DNA of 64,000 bases from Paenibacillus_AA sp045062745 (GCF_045062745.1 NZ_JBJGED010000035.1:9903-73902), one strand, 5' to 3'. Counted from the stretch's first letter, positions 15,502 to 27,394 are shown. Numbers and translations: made by a program. Notes: generated from the sequence alone by a model not told the origin.

Positions 15502-15741
15502 ATGAACATGAACGTCAATTATGTATGCCGGCACTGCGGGGCTTCGATGGGGAGCATCGGGGGCCGGGAAGTGAGCGAATACCAGCTGGGGTTCCATTTC
15601 TTGACCCCCGAGGAGCGCAGCGATATAATTACTTATAATACCGGCAACGGCGATATAACCGTAAAGCTGACTTGCGACTATTGCGCGCAAGCGCTCGAAC
15701 GCAATCCCGAGCTGAATCTCATAACCAGTCCGCTGCAGTAG
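15502..15741 (+). CDS. fin: Anti-sigma-F factor Fin
   Basis: A 79-residue protein (B. subtilis YabK/Fin) that binds sigma-F and helps the switch to sigma-G in the forespore. It has a zinc-binding pair of knuckles, CRHCGASMG near residues 9-12 and CDYCAQAL near 58-61, with EYQLGFHFLTPEER between. The ATG has GGAAGGGATGGGAG upstream. It keeps the B. subtilis position between pth and mfd. Confidence 0.93.
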   Translation: MNMNVNYVCRHCGASMGSIGGREVSEYQLGFHFLTPEERSDIITYNTGNGDITVKLTCDYCAQALERNPELNLITSPLQ

Positions 15742-15769
15742 CGGTTCTTGTGTGCTAGTATCGGTGAAC

Positions 15770-15804
15770 AAGACCTTGGCAGGCCCGCCTAGGTCTTCTT
15801 TTTG
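15770..15804 (+). terminator. Intrinsic terminator after fin
   Basis: AAGACCT-TGGC pairs with GCC-T-AGGTCTT (15770-15797), followed by CTTTTT. Confidence 0.8.
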
Positions 15805-15827
15805 GTGGTCTTATGGACATAAGAAGT

Positions 15828-15890
15828 TCGGGGTTTCCGCATAGGAACAGGAATAGGCTTCGAAGGCGTTTCGTCCCTTTGTGGGGTGAA
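15828..15890 (+). repeat. Dispersed palindromic repeat, copy C, in the mfd leader
   Basis: TCGGGGTTTCCGCATAGGAA, then GGAATAGGCTTCGAAGGCG and CCCTTTGTGGGGTGAAG align along their whole length with copies A, B and D. It ends 15 bases before the mfd start, next to its ribosome binding site. It is the reason why an in-frame extension of mfd appears upstream; that extension is repeat sequence. Confidence 0.75.
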
Positions 15891-15905
15891 GAGAGGAGCG
15901 GCATT

Positions 15906-19413
<3,508 letters not shown>

Positions 19414-19430
<17 letters not shown>

Positions 19431-20493
19431 CAAATTGACACGCAGACTGATGCTCGGCTTAATTGCAGTTGTCCTGACGATGACGGTCTTAAGCGGATGC
19501 GGCAAGAAAGACGGCTCCAAAGAAACCGGCTCCGTAGTAGCCACGTATAAGGACGGGGGGAAAGTAACGAGAGGCGAGTTCGACAAATATGTCGGCGCCA
19601 CGAAGTTCTTCTACCCGATGTATGCCCAATACGAAGCGGATCCCGCGTTCCAAGAGCATATGATGAACCAGCTGATCGCTTTCCGTCTGCTCTCGAACAA
19701 GGCCGACGACGCGACGAAGAAGGATGCCGACACGAAGACCACGGAACAGATGAAGCAGATTACGGATTACTTCAATCAACAGGGTAAGGACGCCTTGACC
19801 ACCCAGCTCAAGGAATATGCCATCACGCAGGACGATCTGAAGGACTACGTGAAAATGAGCATGGTCGTCCTGGGCTCGGCCGAGAAGCAAGTGACCGACG
19901 ATCAAGTGAAAACCAACTATGATGAAAAGCTGGCGGCCAAGGCGCTGGACGTCGTGACGGTCCGCCACGTTCTCGTCATGCTGCAGGATGAGTCCGGCAA
20001 AGATCTGCGCACGAAGGATGAAGCGCTGAAGCGTGCCAATGAAGTGAAGGACAAGCTTAAGGCGGGAGGCGACTTCGCGGCGCTCGCGAAGGAATATTCC
20101 GACGACGGCGGGTCCAAGGACAACGGCGGGCAATACGCCGACGCCGATCCGAACCAATGGGTCGAGAACTTCAAGAACGCGGCCCTGACCTTGCCGCTGA
20201 ACCAAATCAGCGAACCGATCGAGACCGAATACGGCTACCACGTCATGAAGGTCGAATCGCGCAAGACCAAGACGCTCGACGAGACGAAGGCCGACATCAA
20301 GTCGGAGCTCGCCGAGACCGTCATTACGAACTTCATGGACAAGGACTTGCCGACCTACGACATTAAGATTACCGGCCTGGCCACGGCTACACCTACGCCG
20401 GCGGCCTCCGTGGCGCCTTCGGCGACGCCTGCCGCGACGGCGACCCCTACGGCTACGGGGACACCGGCCTCCACGCCGACACCGGCGAAGTAA
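19414..20493 (+). CDS. PrsA-like peptidyl-prolyl isomerase lipoprotein
   Basis: A 359-residue lipoprotein precursor: positive N-terminus, hydrophobic segment and lipobox VLSGC (Cys about residue 29), a SurA-like N-terminal helical region and a parvulin domain (VVTVRHVLVMLQDESG ... GGDFAALAKEYSDDGGSKD ... YGYHVMKVE, about residues 180-290). It should fold secreted proteins outside the membrane. The C-terminal 40 residues are a low-complexity Ala/Thr/Pro tail, perhaps a wall-spanning linker. The start overlaps the end of mfd and has GGGGAG upstream. B. subtilis lacks a gene here between mfd and spoVT. A second foldase gene lies at 53237. Confidence 0.88.
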
Positions 20494-20511
20494 TCCGTTT
20501 GGTTCTCTCCG

Positions 20512-20545
20512 CAGACCCTGCTATAATAGCAGGGTCTGTTGTTGT
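20512..20545 (+). terminator. Palindromic terminator after the foldase gene
   Basis: CAGACCCTGCTAT and ATAGCAGGGTCTG (20512-20538) form a perfect 13-base inverted repeat around one base; the tail is only moderately T-rich (TTGTTGTTCGTT). Confidence 0.7.
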
Positions 20546-20576
20546 TCGTTCGGAGTTGTCCGGGGCCTTCGGGAAT

Positions 20577-20606
20577 GTATAAGAAATTGGGAGCAGAAAC
20601 ATACTA
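20577..20606 (+). promoter_or_regulatory. Sigma-G promoter of spoVT
   Basis: GTATA (20577-20581) and CATACTA (20600-20606) separated by 18 bases match the sigma-G consensus gHATR-N17/18-CATWHTA at every defined position. spoVT is a forespore gene in B. subtilis. Confidence 0.72.
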
Positions 20607-20691
20607 TGGGCAGACAACAAAGTCAACTCCAGTTTCGATAAAAACCAACCGTCATATCCAACATCTTTGGAAAGAGAGGCACGATCGAGAT

Positions 20692-21234
20692 ATGAAAGCT
20701 ACTGGAATCGTACGTCGGATTGATGATTTAGGCAGGGTGGTCATTCCCAAGGAAATTCGCCGCACGTTGCGCATTCGCGAAGGAGACCCGCTCGAAATAT
20801 TCGTGGACCGGGACGGCGAGGTCATCCTGAAGAAGTACTCTCCGATCGGAGAGCTGGGCGATTTCGCCAAGGAGTATGCGGAGTCGCTGTACGAAAGCAC
20901 GAACCATGTGACGATCATCTCGGACCGGGACACGTTCATCGCGGTCGCCGGAGGATCGAAGAAGGATTACATGGAGAAGCAAATCGGCCAAGCCGTCGAG
21001 ACTTGTATGGAGAATCGCCGGTCGACGCTGGAGACGAACGGCGGGCAATACGATCTGGCGAAGGATCTGAGCGAGACCTACAGCTCTTTCGTTATCGCCC
21101 CTATCGTAGCGGGCGGTGACCCGATCGGCGCGGTCATCCTGCTGTCGAAGGACGAGTCGGTCAAGATGGGGCAGATGGAGCTGAAGATGGCCGAGACGGC
21201 TGCGGGGTTTCTGGCCAAACAGATGGAGCAGTAA
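20692..21234 (+). CDS. spoVT: Stage V sporulation protein T, transcriptional regulator
   Basis: A 180-residue regulator of late forespore genes. The N-terminal AbrB-type swapped hairpin domain is MKATGIVRRIDDLGRVVIPK with RTLRIREGDPLEIFVD; the C-terminal GAF domain spans about residues 60-175. In B. subtilis SpoVT modulates sigma-G promoters and spore germination behaviour. The start at 20692 is set by the AbrB-like N-terminus; GAGAGG lies upstream. A sigma-G promoter stands before it. Confidence 0.96.
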   Translation: MKATGIVRRIDDLGRVVIPKEIRRTLRIREGDPLEIFVDRDGEVILKKYSPIGELGDFAKEYAESLYESTNHVTIISDRDTFIAVAGGSKKDYMEKQIGQAVETCMENRRSTLETNGGQYDLAKDLSETYSSFVIAPIVAGGDPIGAVILLSKDESVKMGQMELKMAETAAGFLAKQMEQ

Positions 21235-21244
21235 GGGTGCGCAG

Positions 21245-21293
21245 AAAAGCTTTCGCGGGAGGAGAGATCGTTCTTCGCCGGGAAGCTTTTTTT
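21245..21293 (+). terminator. Probable terminator after spoVT
   Basis: AAAAGCTTTCGCGG pairs imperfectly with CCGGGAAGCTTTT, ending in seven or more T. Confidence 0.65.
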
Positions 21294-21391
21294 GTTGGGC
21301 GGGGTGGGTTTGCGTCCGTCGAAGCCAAGCGCTTATAATAAGCAAGTATGCATGATGGGACGTCAGTACAACCGCTGAGGAGGCCAAGATC

Positions 21392-23158
21392 GTGAACGAC
21401 CGGAGCCGCTCTATCCCTAAACCGGCCGGTCGGCTGTGGCAAGGCGCCGCCATTCTGGGTCTGGCCGCCGTCATCTCCAAGGTGCTCGGCACGATTCAGA
21501 AAATTCCGCTGCAGAACTTAGCGGGCGACGCCGTATTCGGCATTTATAATGCGGTGTATCCGCTTTATACGTTCCTGCTCGTGCTGGCGACAGCGGGTAT
21601 CCCGATCGCGGTATCGAAATTCGTTTCCGAGGCCGTGGCGGAGGGACGGCCCTTGGAAGCCCGTCGTCTCTTGAAGCTGACGAACGCACTGATGGCCGGG
21701 ACGGGCCTCTTAGGGTTCGGGCTGCTGTACGGCGGGGCCGAGACGATCGCCGGTTGGATCGGGGGCGCCGACACGGCACCGGCGATCCGCAGCATTTCGT
21801 TCGCGCTCTTGGTTATGCCCGTGACGGCTGGGTTGCGCGGGTATTTCCAAGGGCTGCACGACATGGTGCCCACCGCGGTGTCCCAGGTGGCCGAGCAGGT
21901 CGTGCGCGTGGGCGTGATGCTCACGCTGCTGCTCGTGCTCGTCGGCCGCGGGGCGTCCGACGCGACCATTGCCGCCGGCGCGACCTTCGGCTCGACGGCG
22001 GGGGCGGGCGCCGCGCTGCTAGCGGCGCTCGGGTTCTGGCGGGCGCACCGCGCCCGCCATGTGGCCGCCGGCCGCGCACTCGCGGCGGAGGCGCCGGGCG
22101 ACGGCGCCCGCAAGCGCGAGCCCGAACCGACCGCGGCGCTGCTGCGGCGGTTCGTGGCGTATGCGCTGCCGGTGTGCCTCGGCGCCGTCGTGCTGCCGCT
22201 GCTCACGCTCGTAGACACCTTCACGATGCCGCGGCTGCTGCAGCACGGAGGGGGCTTGGACGAAGCCGCCGCGATGGCGGCCTTCGGCCTGTACAACCAT
22301 GGGCTGCCGCTCGTGCAGCTCGTCTCGATGATCGTGACGTCGATGTCGGTCGCGCTCATCCCCGCGTTGACCGCGGCCAGGCAGTGCGGCGACAACACGG
22401 CCATCCGGCGCATGGCGGGCGTGTTCCTGCGCTTCGGCTGGCTCGTCGGCCTCGCGGCTTCGGTCGGCTTGGCCGTGCTGGCGCGGCCGCTCGACCTCAT
22501 GCTGTACGGCGCAAGCGAAGGCGCCGGCGTCATGGCGATCCTGGGCGCGACCGCGGCGTTCGCCGTCGTGCAGATCGTTGCCGGCACGCTGCTGCAGGGG
22601 CTCGGGGCGGAGCGCGCCCCGGCCTACTACTTGCTCGCCGCCGCCGGCGTCAAGATCGGCCTCAACCTGCTGCTCATGCCCCGCTGGGGCATTCATGGCG
22701 CCGCGGTTGCGGCGGTGGCGGCCTACGCGACGGCGGCCGCGCTCAGCTGCCTGCGGCTGCGCCGCTTGCTCGGCCCAGCCGCGCTCGAGCGGCCCGCGCG
22801 CCCGCCAGCCGCTGCCGCAGCGCGTGCCGCCGAGCCTGCCGGCGTCAGCGCTGCCGGCGCCGTCGCGCGGCCCGTGCTCGCCGCCGCGATCATGGCCGCC
22901 GGCCTCGCGCTCTGGCTCGCCGCCGCAGCGCTGGCGCTGCACGCCCTGCCGGTCGCGCCGCCGGAGCGGGCGGCGCAGACCGTCGTGGCGCTCAGCGCCG
23001 TAGCGGGAGGCGGCCTGCTCTATGCGGCCGCGTTGTTCCGCGTCCGCGCGATCTCGGCCGCAGAGCTCGCGGCCCTGCCCGAGGTCGGGCCGAAGCTGGC
23101 ACGGCTGGCCGCCCGGCTGCGCCTCATACCTATCGAAGAGAGGAAGCGATCTCGATGA
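21392..23158 (+). CDS. yabM: MATE-like polysaccharide/lipid flippase (YabM, SpoVB family)
   Basis: A 588-residue membrane protein with about 12-14 hydrophobic segments. It starts (GTG) NDRSRSIPKPAGRLWQGAAI and has KIPLQNLAGDAVFGIYNAVYP typical of the SpoVB/MurJ-like MOP flippases, which export lipid-linked cell-wall or polysaccharide precursors. GAGGAGG precedes the GTG. Bases about 21950-23120 are extremely GC rich and alanine rich, with inserts near residues 230 and 470-490 unlike the rest. It overlaps yabN by four bases (ATGA). A second SpoVB-like gene lies at 29749. Confidence 0.87.
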   Translation: MNDRSRSIPKPAGRLWQGAAILGLAAVISKVLGTIQKIPLQNLAGDAVFGIYNAVYPLYTFLLVLATAGIPIAVSKFVSEAVAEGRPLEARRLLKLTNALMAGTGLLGFGLLYGGAETIAGWIGGADTAPAIRSISFALLVMPVTAGLRGYFQGLHDMVPTAVSQVAEQVVRVGVMLTLLLVLVGRGASDATIAAGATFGSTAGAGAALLAALGFWRAHRARHVAAGRALAAEAPGDGARKREPEPTAALLRRFVAYALPVCLGAVVLPLLTLVDTFTMPRLLQHGGGLDEAAAMAAFGLYNHGLPLVQLVSMIVTSMSVALIPALTAARQCGDNTAIRRMAGVFLRFGWLVGLAASVGLAVLARPLDLMLYGASEGAGVMAILGATAAFAVVQIVAGTLLQGLGAERAPAYYLLAAAGVKIGLNLLLMPRWGIHGAAVAAVAAYATAAALSCLRLRRLLGPAALERPARPPAAAAARAAEPAGVSAAGAVARPVLAAAIMAAGLALWLAAAALALHALPVAPPERAAQTVVALSAVAGGGLLYAAALFRVRAISAAELAALPEVGPKLARLAARLRLIPIEERKRSR

Positions 23159-24639
23159 ACGGCTCCATAGTAGTCGTCGGACTCGGCTCCGGAGACGAGA
23201 ATCAACTGACCCTGGGGGTCTGGAAGCGGCTGAAGGCCGCCCGGACCGTCTATTTGCGCACGGCGGATCATCCCGTCACCGCTTGGCTCGACCAGGAGGG
23301 CATCGCCTACCGCACGTTTGACGCGCTCTATGAAGCGCAGGCTTCGTTCTCGGAGGTGTACGAGACTATCGCGGTGCACCTGCTGCAGGAGGCGGCGGAG
23401 ACGGGCGGCGAGATCGTCTATGCGGTCCCGGGCCACCCGATGGTCGCAGAGGCGACGACGCAGCTGCTGCGCGAGGCTTGTCCCCACGGCGGGATCGAGC
23501 TGACGATTGTGGGCGGCGAGAGCTTCCTCGATCAGGCGTTCACGCGTCTCGGCTTCGACCCCATCGACGGCTTCGTGCTGCTCGACGCGACCAGTCTGGA
23601 AGCGCACAAGCCCCAGCCGCGCCTGCACACGCTTATCGGACAAGTGTACGATACGTTCACAGCGTCCGAGGTCAAGCTGTATCTAATGGACACGTACCCG
23701 GACGACTACGAGGTGGTTGTGGGGCACCAGCTCGGCGTGCAAGGCCGGGAGCGGATCGAACGGGTGCCGCTGTATGAGCTGGACCGGCTGGAAGGGTACG
23801 GGAATTTGTCGCTCATCTGGGTGCACCGGAGCGAGGACGACGAGATGCGGAAGCGCTCGTTCGACCGGCTGCACGAGATTGTGGAGATTCTCCGCAGTCC
23901 GGAAGGGTGTCCGTGGGACCGGGAGCAGACGCACGCGAGCATCCGCAAGAACTTGATCGAAGAAACGTACGAAGTGCTCGAGACGATCGATGACGACGAC
24001 CCGGACGCCATGTGCGAGGAGCTCGGCGACCTGCTGCTCCAAATTCTTCTCCACGCCCAGATGGAAGCCGAGGCGGGCGCGTTCGACGTGTACGACGTGC
24101 TGGAGGAGCTGCATGACAAGCTCATCCGCCGCCATCCGCACGTCTTCGGGGAACGCGCCGCCCAAGACGCCGAGGAAGCGCTGAAACACTGGAACGCCAT
24201 GAAGCTCGAGGAAAAGCGGGCGAAGGGGATCGACACCGGGCGGCAGTCAGCGCTGGCGGGGGTGCCTCGAGATTTGCCGGGTCTCATGAAGGCGTACAAG
24301 CTGCAGAAGAAGGCGGCGCAAGTCGGCTTCGACTGGAAAGAGGCGGAGGACGTGTACGCGAAGATCGAGGAGGAGCTTCTCGAGCTGCGTCAAGCCTCGG
24401 CTGAGGAGCAGACGGACGAGTTGGGAGATTTGCTGTTCGCTGTCGTCAACTTGTCTCGATTCCTGAAGGTGGATCCGGAGGAGGCGCTTGCGTCCACGAA
24501 CCGCAAATTTGTGCAAAGATTTTCCTATATCGAGGAGCAATTAAGCGCTCAGGGGAAGAATTTGGAACAATCCAACCTGGAAGAGATGGAAGTTTTATGG
24601 CAAGAAGCAAAAAAACTTTCGAAATCTACGCATTCTTAG
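23155..24639 (+). CDS. yabN: YabN: tetrapyrrole methylase-like / MazG nucleotide pyrophosphohydrolase fusion
   Basis: A 494-residue two-domain protein. The N-terminal half (about 1-220) is an uroporphyrin-III C-methyltransferase-like domain with SIVVVGLGSGDENQLTLG and VYAVPGHPMVAE; the C-terminal half is MazG (LHEIVEILRSPEGCPWDREQ, then EETYEVLETID and a second EEELLELRQA ... DELGDLLFAVVNLSRF), which hydrolyses nucleoside triphosphates. The fusion is normal for Bacillales. The ATG lies in the stop region of yabM, so the two are coupled. Confidence 0.94.
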   Translation: MNGSIVVVGLGSGDENQLTLGVWKRLKAARTVYLRTADHPVTAWLDQEGIAYRTFDALYEAQASFSEVYETIAVHLLQEAAETGGEIVYAVPGHPMVAEATTQLLREACPHGGIELTIVGGESFLDQAFTRLGFDPIDGFVLLDATSLEAHKPQPRLHTLIGQVYDTFTASEVKLYLMDTYPDDYEVVVGHQLGVQGRERIERVPLYELDRLEGYGNLSLIWVHRSEDDEMRKRSFDRLHEIVEILRSPEGCPWDREQTHASIRKNLIEETYEVLETIDDDDPDAMCEELGDLLLQILLHAQMEAEAGAFDVYDVLEELHDKLIRRHPHVFGERAAQDAEEALKHWNAMKLEEKRAKGIDTGRQSALAGVPRDLPGLMKAYKLQKKAAQVGFDWKEAEDVYAKIEEELLELRQASAEEQTDELGDLLFAVVNLSRFLKVDPEEALASTNRKFVQRFSYIEEQLSAQGKNLEQSNLEEMEVLWQEAKKLSKSTHS

Positions 24640-24727
24640 AAGGATTTTTCCCACCCATACAGAATACATACTACTTGTGCAGGCAAACCAAAGCGTTAGC
24701 GCTAATTCTTTTAGGAGGAATTTACTA

Positions 24728-25000
24728 ATGAACAAAACAGATTTGGTAAACAACATCGCTACAAAAAGCGGATTGTCCAAAAAGGACGTAGAATCGGTAC
24801 TGAACAGCTTCCTGGGTGAAGTAACGGACGCACTGTCCTCGGGCGACAAAGTTCAACTGATCGGTTTCGGCACGTTCGAGACTCGCACGCGTTCCGGCCG
24901 TACGGGCCGCAACCCGCAAACCGGCCAAGAAATCAAAATCCCTTCTTCGAAGGTGCCTGCGTTCAAAGCCGGCAACAAGCTTAAAGAAGCGGTAAAATAA
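24728..25000 (+). CDS. hupA: DNA-binding protein HU
   Basis: The 90-residue nucleoid protein HU: MNKTDLVNNIATKSGLSKKD, then GFGTFETRTRSGRTGRNPQT with the DNA-intercalating arm, and KVPAFKAGNKLKEAVK. AGGAGGAATTTACT precedes the ATG. Codon use is more AT-rich (AAA, GAA, CAA) than the neighbours, as expected for a very highly expressed gene. In B. subtilis hbs is elsewhere, so this placement between yabN and rqcP is a difference in layout. Confidence 0.96.
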   Translation: MNKTDLVNNIATKSGLSKKDVESVLNSFLGEVTDALSSGDKVQLIGFGTFETRTRSGRTGRNPQTGQEIKIPSSKVPAFKAGNKLKEAVK

Positions 25001-25263
25001 TGCGTCTCGACAAATTCCTGAAAGTCTCCCGATTGATCAAACGCCGCACCGTCGCGAAGGACGTGTCCGACCAAGGTCGAATCTGGGTGAACGGACGGGA
25101 AGCGAAAGCGAGCACGACGATCAAAGTCGGGGACGAGCTCATGATTCAATTCGGGCAGAAGCGGGTCACCGTACGCGTGGATCGAATCGTGGAGACGACT
25201 CGCAAGGACGAAGCGGCCGAGATGTACACGGTGCTTCGCGAGGAATCGAATGCGTCCGACTGA
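25000..25263 (+). CDS. rqcP: S4-domain RNA-binding protein RqcP (YabO)
   Basis: An 87-residue S4 protein: MRLDKFLKVSRLIKRRTVAK with GRIWVNGREAKASTTIKVGD. RqcP works with RqcH in ribosome-associated quality control, adding alanine tails to nascent chains on obstructed 50S subunits. The ATG shares its first base with the HU stop (TAATG), indicating translational coupling with HU. A terminator follows. Confidence 0.93.
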   Translation: MRLDKFLKVSRLIKRRTVAKDVSDQGRIWVNGREAKASTTIKVGDELMIQFGQKRVTVRVDRIVETTRKDEAAEMYTVLREESNASD

Positions 25264-25273
25264 ACCGGTCACA

Positions 25274-25314
25274 GAAAAGAGGCCTATCCATAGCGATAGC
25301 GCCTCTTTTCTTTA
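25274..25314 (+). terminator. Intrinsic terminator after rqcP
   Basis: GAAAAGAGGC (25274-25283) and GCCTCTTTTC (25301-25310) form a perfect 10-base stem; the loop carries a small TATC...GATA pair; short T tail. Confidence 0.82.
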
Positions 25315-25370
25315 TCCCCACAAAGTAATGCTAGCCCTCGCAGCCTATTCCTAGTAGTTTGCGGGACCCA
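25315..25370 (-). repeat. Dispersed palindromic repeat, copy D (inverted orientation)
   Basis: Read on the minus strand it starts TGGGTCCCGCAAACTACTAG, continues GAATAGGCTGCGAGGGC and ends ACTTTGTGGGG, matching copies A-C throughout. It lies directly after the rqcP terminator. Confidence 0.75.
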
Positions 25371-25384
25371 GAAAACATAATCGG

Positions 25385-25413
25385 TTCTAAAAGTAGACAG
25401 CCCTCCATACGTT
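25385..25413 (+). promoter_or_regulatory. Possible sigma-E promoter of yabPQ
   Basis: CATACGTT (25406-25413) fits the sigma-E -10 (CATACAnT) with one difference; TTCTAAAA (25385-25392) 13 bases upstream is a weak -35. yabP and yabQ are sigma-E genes in B. subtilis. Confidence 0.45.
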
Positions 25414-25438
25414 AGTGGTAAGAGGAGGGGTACAGGCT

Positions 25439-25723
25439 ATGATGAATGACCATGGGAAAGTGAAGCGGCAAGAGGTGAAGATGCTGAACCGGAAGCTGCT
25501 GGAGATTTCGGGCGTTCTGAACGTGGAGAGCTTCGACAGCGAAGAGTTCCTGCTGGAGACGGAATGCGGCTTCCTCGCGGTGAAGGGACAAAATCTTCAC
25601 ATTAAGAATTTGAGCCTGGAGCAAGGGTTGGTCGCGATTGAGGGACTGGTGAACGGCCTAACCTACCTGGACTCGAATACCCACGAGAAAACGAAGGGCT
25701 TTCTAGGTAAGCTGTTCAAGTGA
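25439..25723 (+). CDS. yabP: Sporulation protein YabP
   Basis: A 94-residue YabP-family protein (QEVKMLNRKLLEISGVLNVE, ECGFLAVKGQNLHIKNLSLE), a small beta-rich cytoplasmic protein needed for efficient sporulation in the mother cell; the biochemical role is unknown. GAGGAGGGG precedes two adjacent ATG codons (25439 and 25442). It overlaps yabQ by four bases (GTGA). Confidence 0.92.
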   Translation: MMNDHGKVKRQEVKMLNRKLLEISGVLNVESFDSEEFLLETECGFLAVKGQNLHIKNLSLEQGLVAIEGLVNGLTYLDSNTHEKTKGFLGKLFK

Positions 25724-26316
25724 CGCTCGAGACGCAATTCATTACGCTGTTGACGATGATCGCCATCGGAGCGGGCATGGGTGCCATCTTCGACGTGTAC
25801 CGCGTGCTGTCAAGCCAGTTGCGTGTCCCTCGCTGGATGATACCGCTCCTCGACATCGTGTATTGGATTTTGTCGACCCTTCTCGTCTTCCGCGGTTTAT
25901 ACGCCAGCAATTCCGGACAAGTCCGCATCTACGTCTTTATCGGCCTCTTGGCGGGCGGCTGGCTGTATTACCGGCTGTTCAGCGCCATAATGGTCCGGAT
26001 CGTTTTGTTTTGCATCAACTTGGTCAAGCAGTTCGTTCGATTGTCGATCCGTACATTCCAATGGACGGTCATTAAGCCGATTGTCCTGCTTTATAGGCTT
26101 GTTGTTGTAATTTTCGGATTTTTGATTGCGGTTGCTGTTTTCCTCTATAAAATTGTGTTACAATTACTGTACCCATTCTGGGTTCTATTCCGTAAACTGT
26201 TCGGCTTGTTCCGGCCTCTGTTGAAGTTCCCCTCGTGGTTGAAGCCGTCCTGGCTCCTCCAGCCTGGGCGCAAGCTGGCCAAGCTATGGAAGCGGTTGTT
26301 CGGCAGGAAGCCATGA
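25720..26316 (+). CDS. yabQ: Spore cortex biosynthesis protein YabQ
   Basis: A 198-residue membrane protein with four hydrophobic segments in its N-terminal two-thirds (ITLLTMIAIGAGMGAIFDVYR first) and a basic C-terminus rich in Lys and Arg. YabQ is required for spore cortex formation in B. subtilis. It starts with GTG overlapping the yabP stop. Confidence 0.9.
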   Translation: MTLETQFITLLTMIAIGAGMGAIFDVYRVLSSQLRVPRWMIPLLDIVYWILSTLLVFRGLYASNSGQVRIYVFIGLLAGGWLYYRLFSAIMVRIVLFCINLVKQFVRLSIRTFQWTVIKPIVLLYRLVVVIFGFLIAVAVFLYKIVLQLLYPFWVLFRKLFGLFRPLLKFPSWLKPSWLLQPGRKLAKLWKRLFGRKP

Positions 26317-26379
26317 CTGGCCTATCTCCTTGCCCGGCTCCCGCACTTACAGAACGCGTTTAGGAGGTCCCTTTTCGAT

Positions 26380-26700
26380 ATGCGTCAACCTGCAACGGAC
26401 ACGAAGCTCGAACAACCGCATAAAGGCTCCCGTCGTCGGGTGCGGCTCTTACTGATCACTTTGTTCGGTTTCCTGGCCTGGGCCGGCGTGATCGCCTGGA
26501 ACCAGCAAGCCCGGCTCGACGCCAAGTCCGCTCAAGCGAGCGAATTGGATACGAAGCTTACGGAGACTAAGAAGCTGAACGCCGACTACAAGAAGGAAGT
26601 CGAACGGCTGAACGATCCGGAGTACATCCTGCAGAAGATTCGTAAGGAATATCACTATACGAAGCCAGGCGAAACGTTGTTCTACACGCCGAAGTCGTAA
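26380..26700 (+). CDS. divIC: Cell division protein DivIC (FtsB-like septum formation initiator)
   Basis: A 106-residue bitopic membrane protein: basic cytoplasmic N-terminus, a membrane segment (LLLITLFGFLAWAGVIAW, about residues 26-43), then a coiled coil (about 45-80) and a short PEYILQKIRKEYHYTKPGE tail. It acts with DivIB and FtsL at the septum. AGGAGGTCCC precedes the ATG. Confidence 0.92.
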   Translation: MRQPATDTKLEQPHKGSRRRVRLLLITLFGFLAWAGVIAWNQQARLDAKSAQASELDTKLTETKKLNADYKKEVERLNDPEYILQKIRKEYHYTKPGETLFYTPKS

Positions 26701-26725
26701 CCTCCCGGAGGCTTTGCAGCGCGTA

Positions 26726-26754
26726 TTGACCTGATTTTAGCGATCTTGTATAAT
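26726..26754 (+). promoter_or_regulatory. Sigma-A promoter of yabR
   Basis: TTGACC (26726-26731) and TATAAT (26749-26754) are exactly 17 bases apart, giving a leader of about 130 bases before yabR. Confidence 0.78.
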
Positions 26755-26890
26755 CTGCATAGCTGCTCTTTTCGGTTAGCGCTGGGGATACGACCATTTT
26801 GTCCGACGGATGCGCAAGATCTGCTCCCGCTGCGTAAGCTAGATCAAGAGAACCACTCTTAACAATTCTTAGGGAGGAACGTTTCATTCT

Positions 26891-27364
26891 ATGGCAATTG
26901 AAGTGGGCACCAAATTAGAAGGCAAGGTGACAGGCATCACACATTTTGGTGCATTCGTCGAACTGTCGGAAGGAGTCACCGGACTCGTTCACATTTCCGA
27001 AATTGCCGACAACTATGTCAAAGATGTGAATGATCATCTGAAGCTTGAGGACAAAGTGTTGGTGAAGGTCATTAATGTGGACAAGGACGGCAAGATCGGA
27101 CTGTCGATCAAGCAAGCGGTCGATAAGCCCCCCGGGGAACAGCGACCTCCGCGTCCGGAAAGACCCTTCAACCGGGATCGAGGCGATGACCGTGGTGGAG
27201 CCGGCCGTTTCGATCGTGGTGGCCGCCCAGGCAAACCTCCTGTGAATAAGATGTCGTTCGAAGACAAGATGTCGCGTTTCCTGAAGGACAGCGAAGAGAA
27301 GATTTCGTCCCTGAAGAAGAACACGGAAGGCAAGCGGGGCGGAAGAGGCGCACGGCGCGTCTAA
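26891..27364 (+). CDS. yabR: S1-domain RNA-binding protein YabR
   Basis: A 157-residue protein with one N-terminal S1 RNA-binding domain (IEVGTKLEGKVTGITHFGAF, GLVHISEIADNYVKDV, KVINVDKDGKIGLSIKQ; residues 2-75) and a low-complexity basic tail rich in Arg, Gly and Pro (RFDRGGRPGKPP and a C-terminal GKRGGRGARRV). It is homologous to B. subtilis YabR, an RNA-binding or general stress protein. It follows its own promoter and ends in a terminator. Confidence 0.92.
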   Translation: MAIEVGTKLEGKVTGITHFGAFVELSEGVTGLVHISEIADNYVKDVNDHLKLEDKVLVKVINVDKDGKIGLSIKQAVDKPPGEQRPPRPERPFNRDRGDDRGGAGRFDRGGRPGKPPVNKMSFEDKMSRFLKDSEEKISSLKKNTEGKRGGRGARRV

Positions 27365-27394
27365 CTCGCCTAAGCGAATAAGCCTGTTCATAAT

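Noticed and set aside
15813..15905. N-terminal extension of Mfd
   Set aside because: It translates repeat copy C and the fin terminator tail; the ATG at 15906 has a ribosome binding site and matches Mfd proteins.
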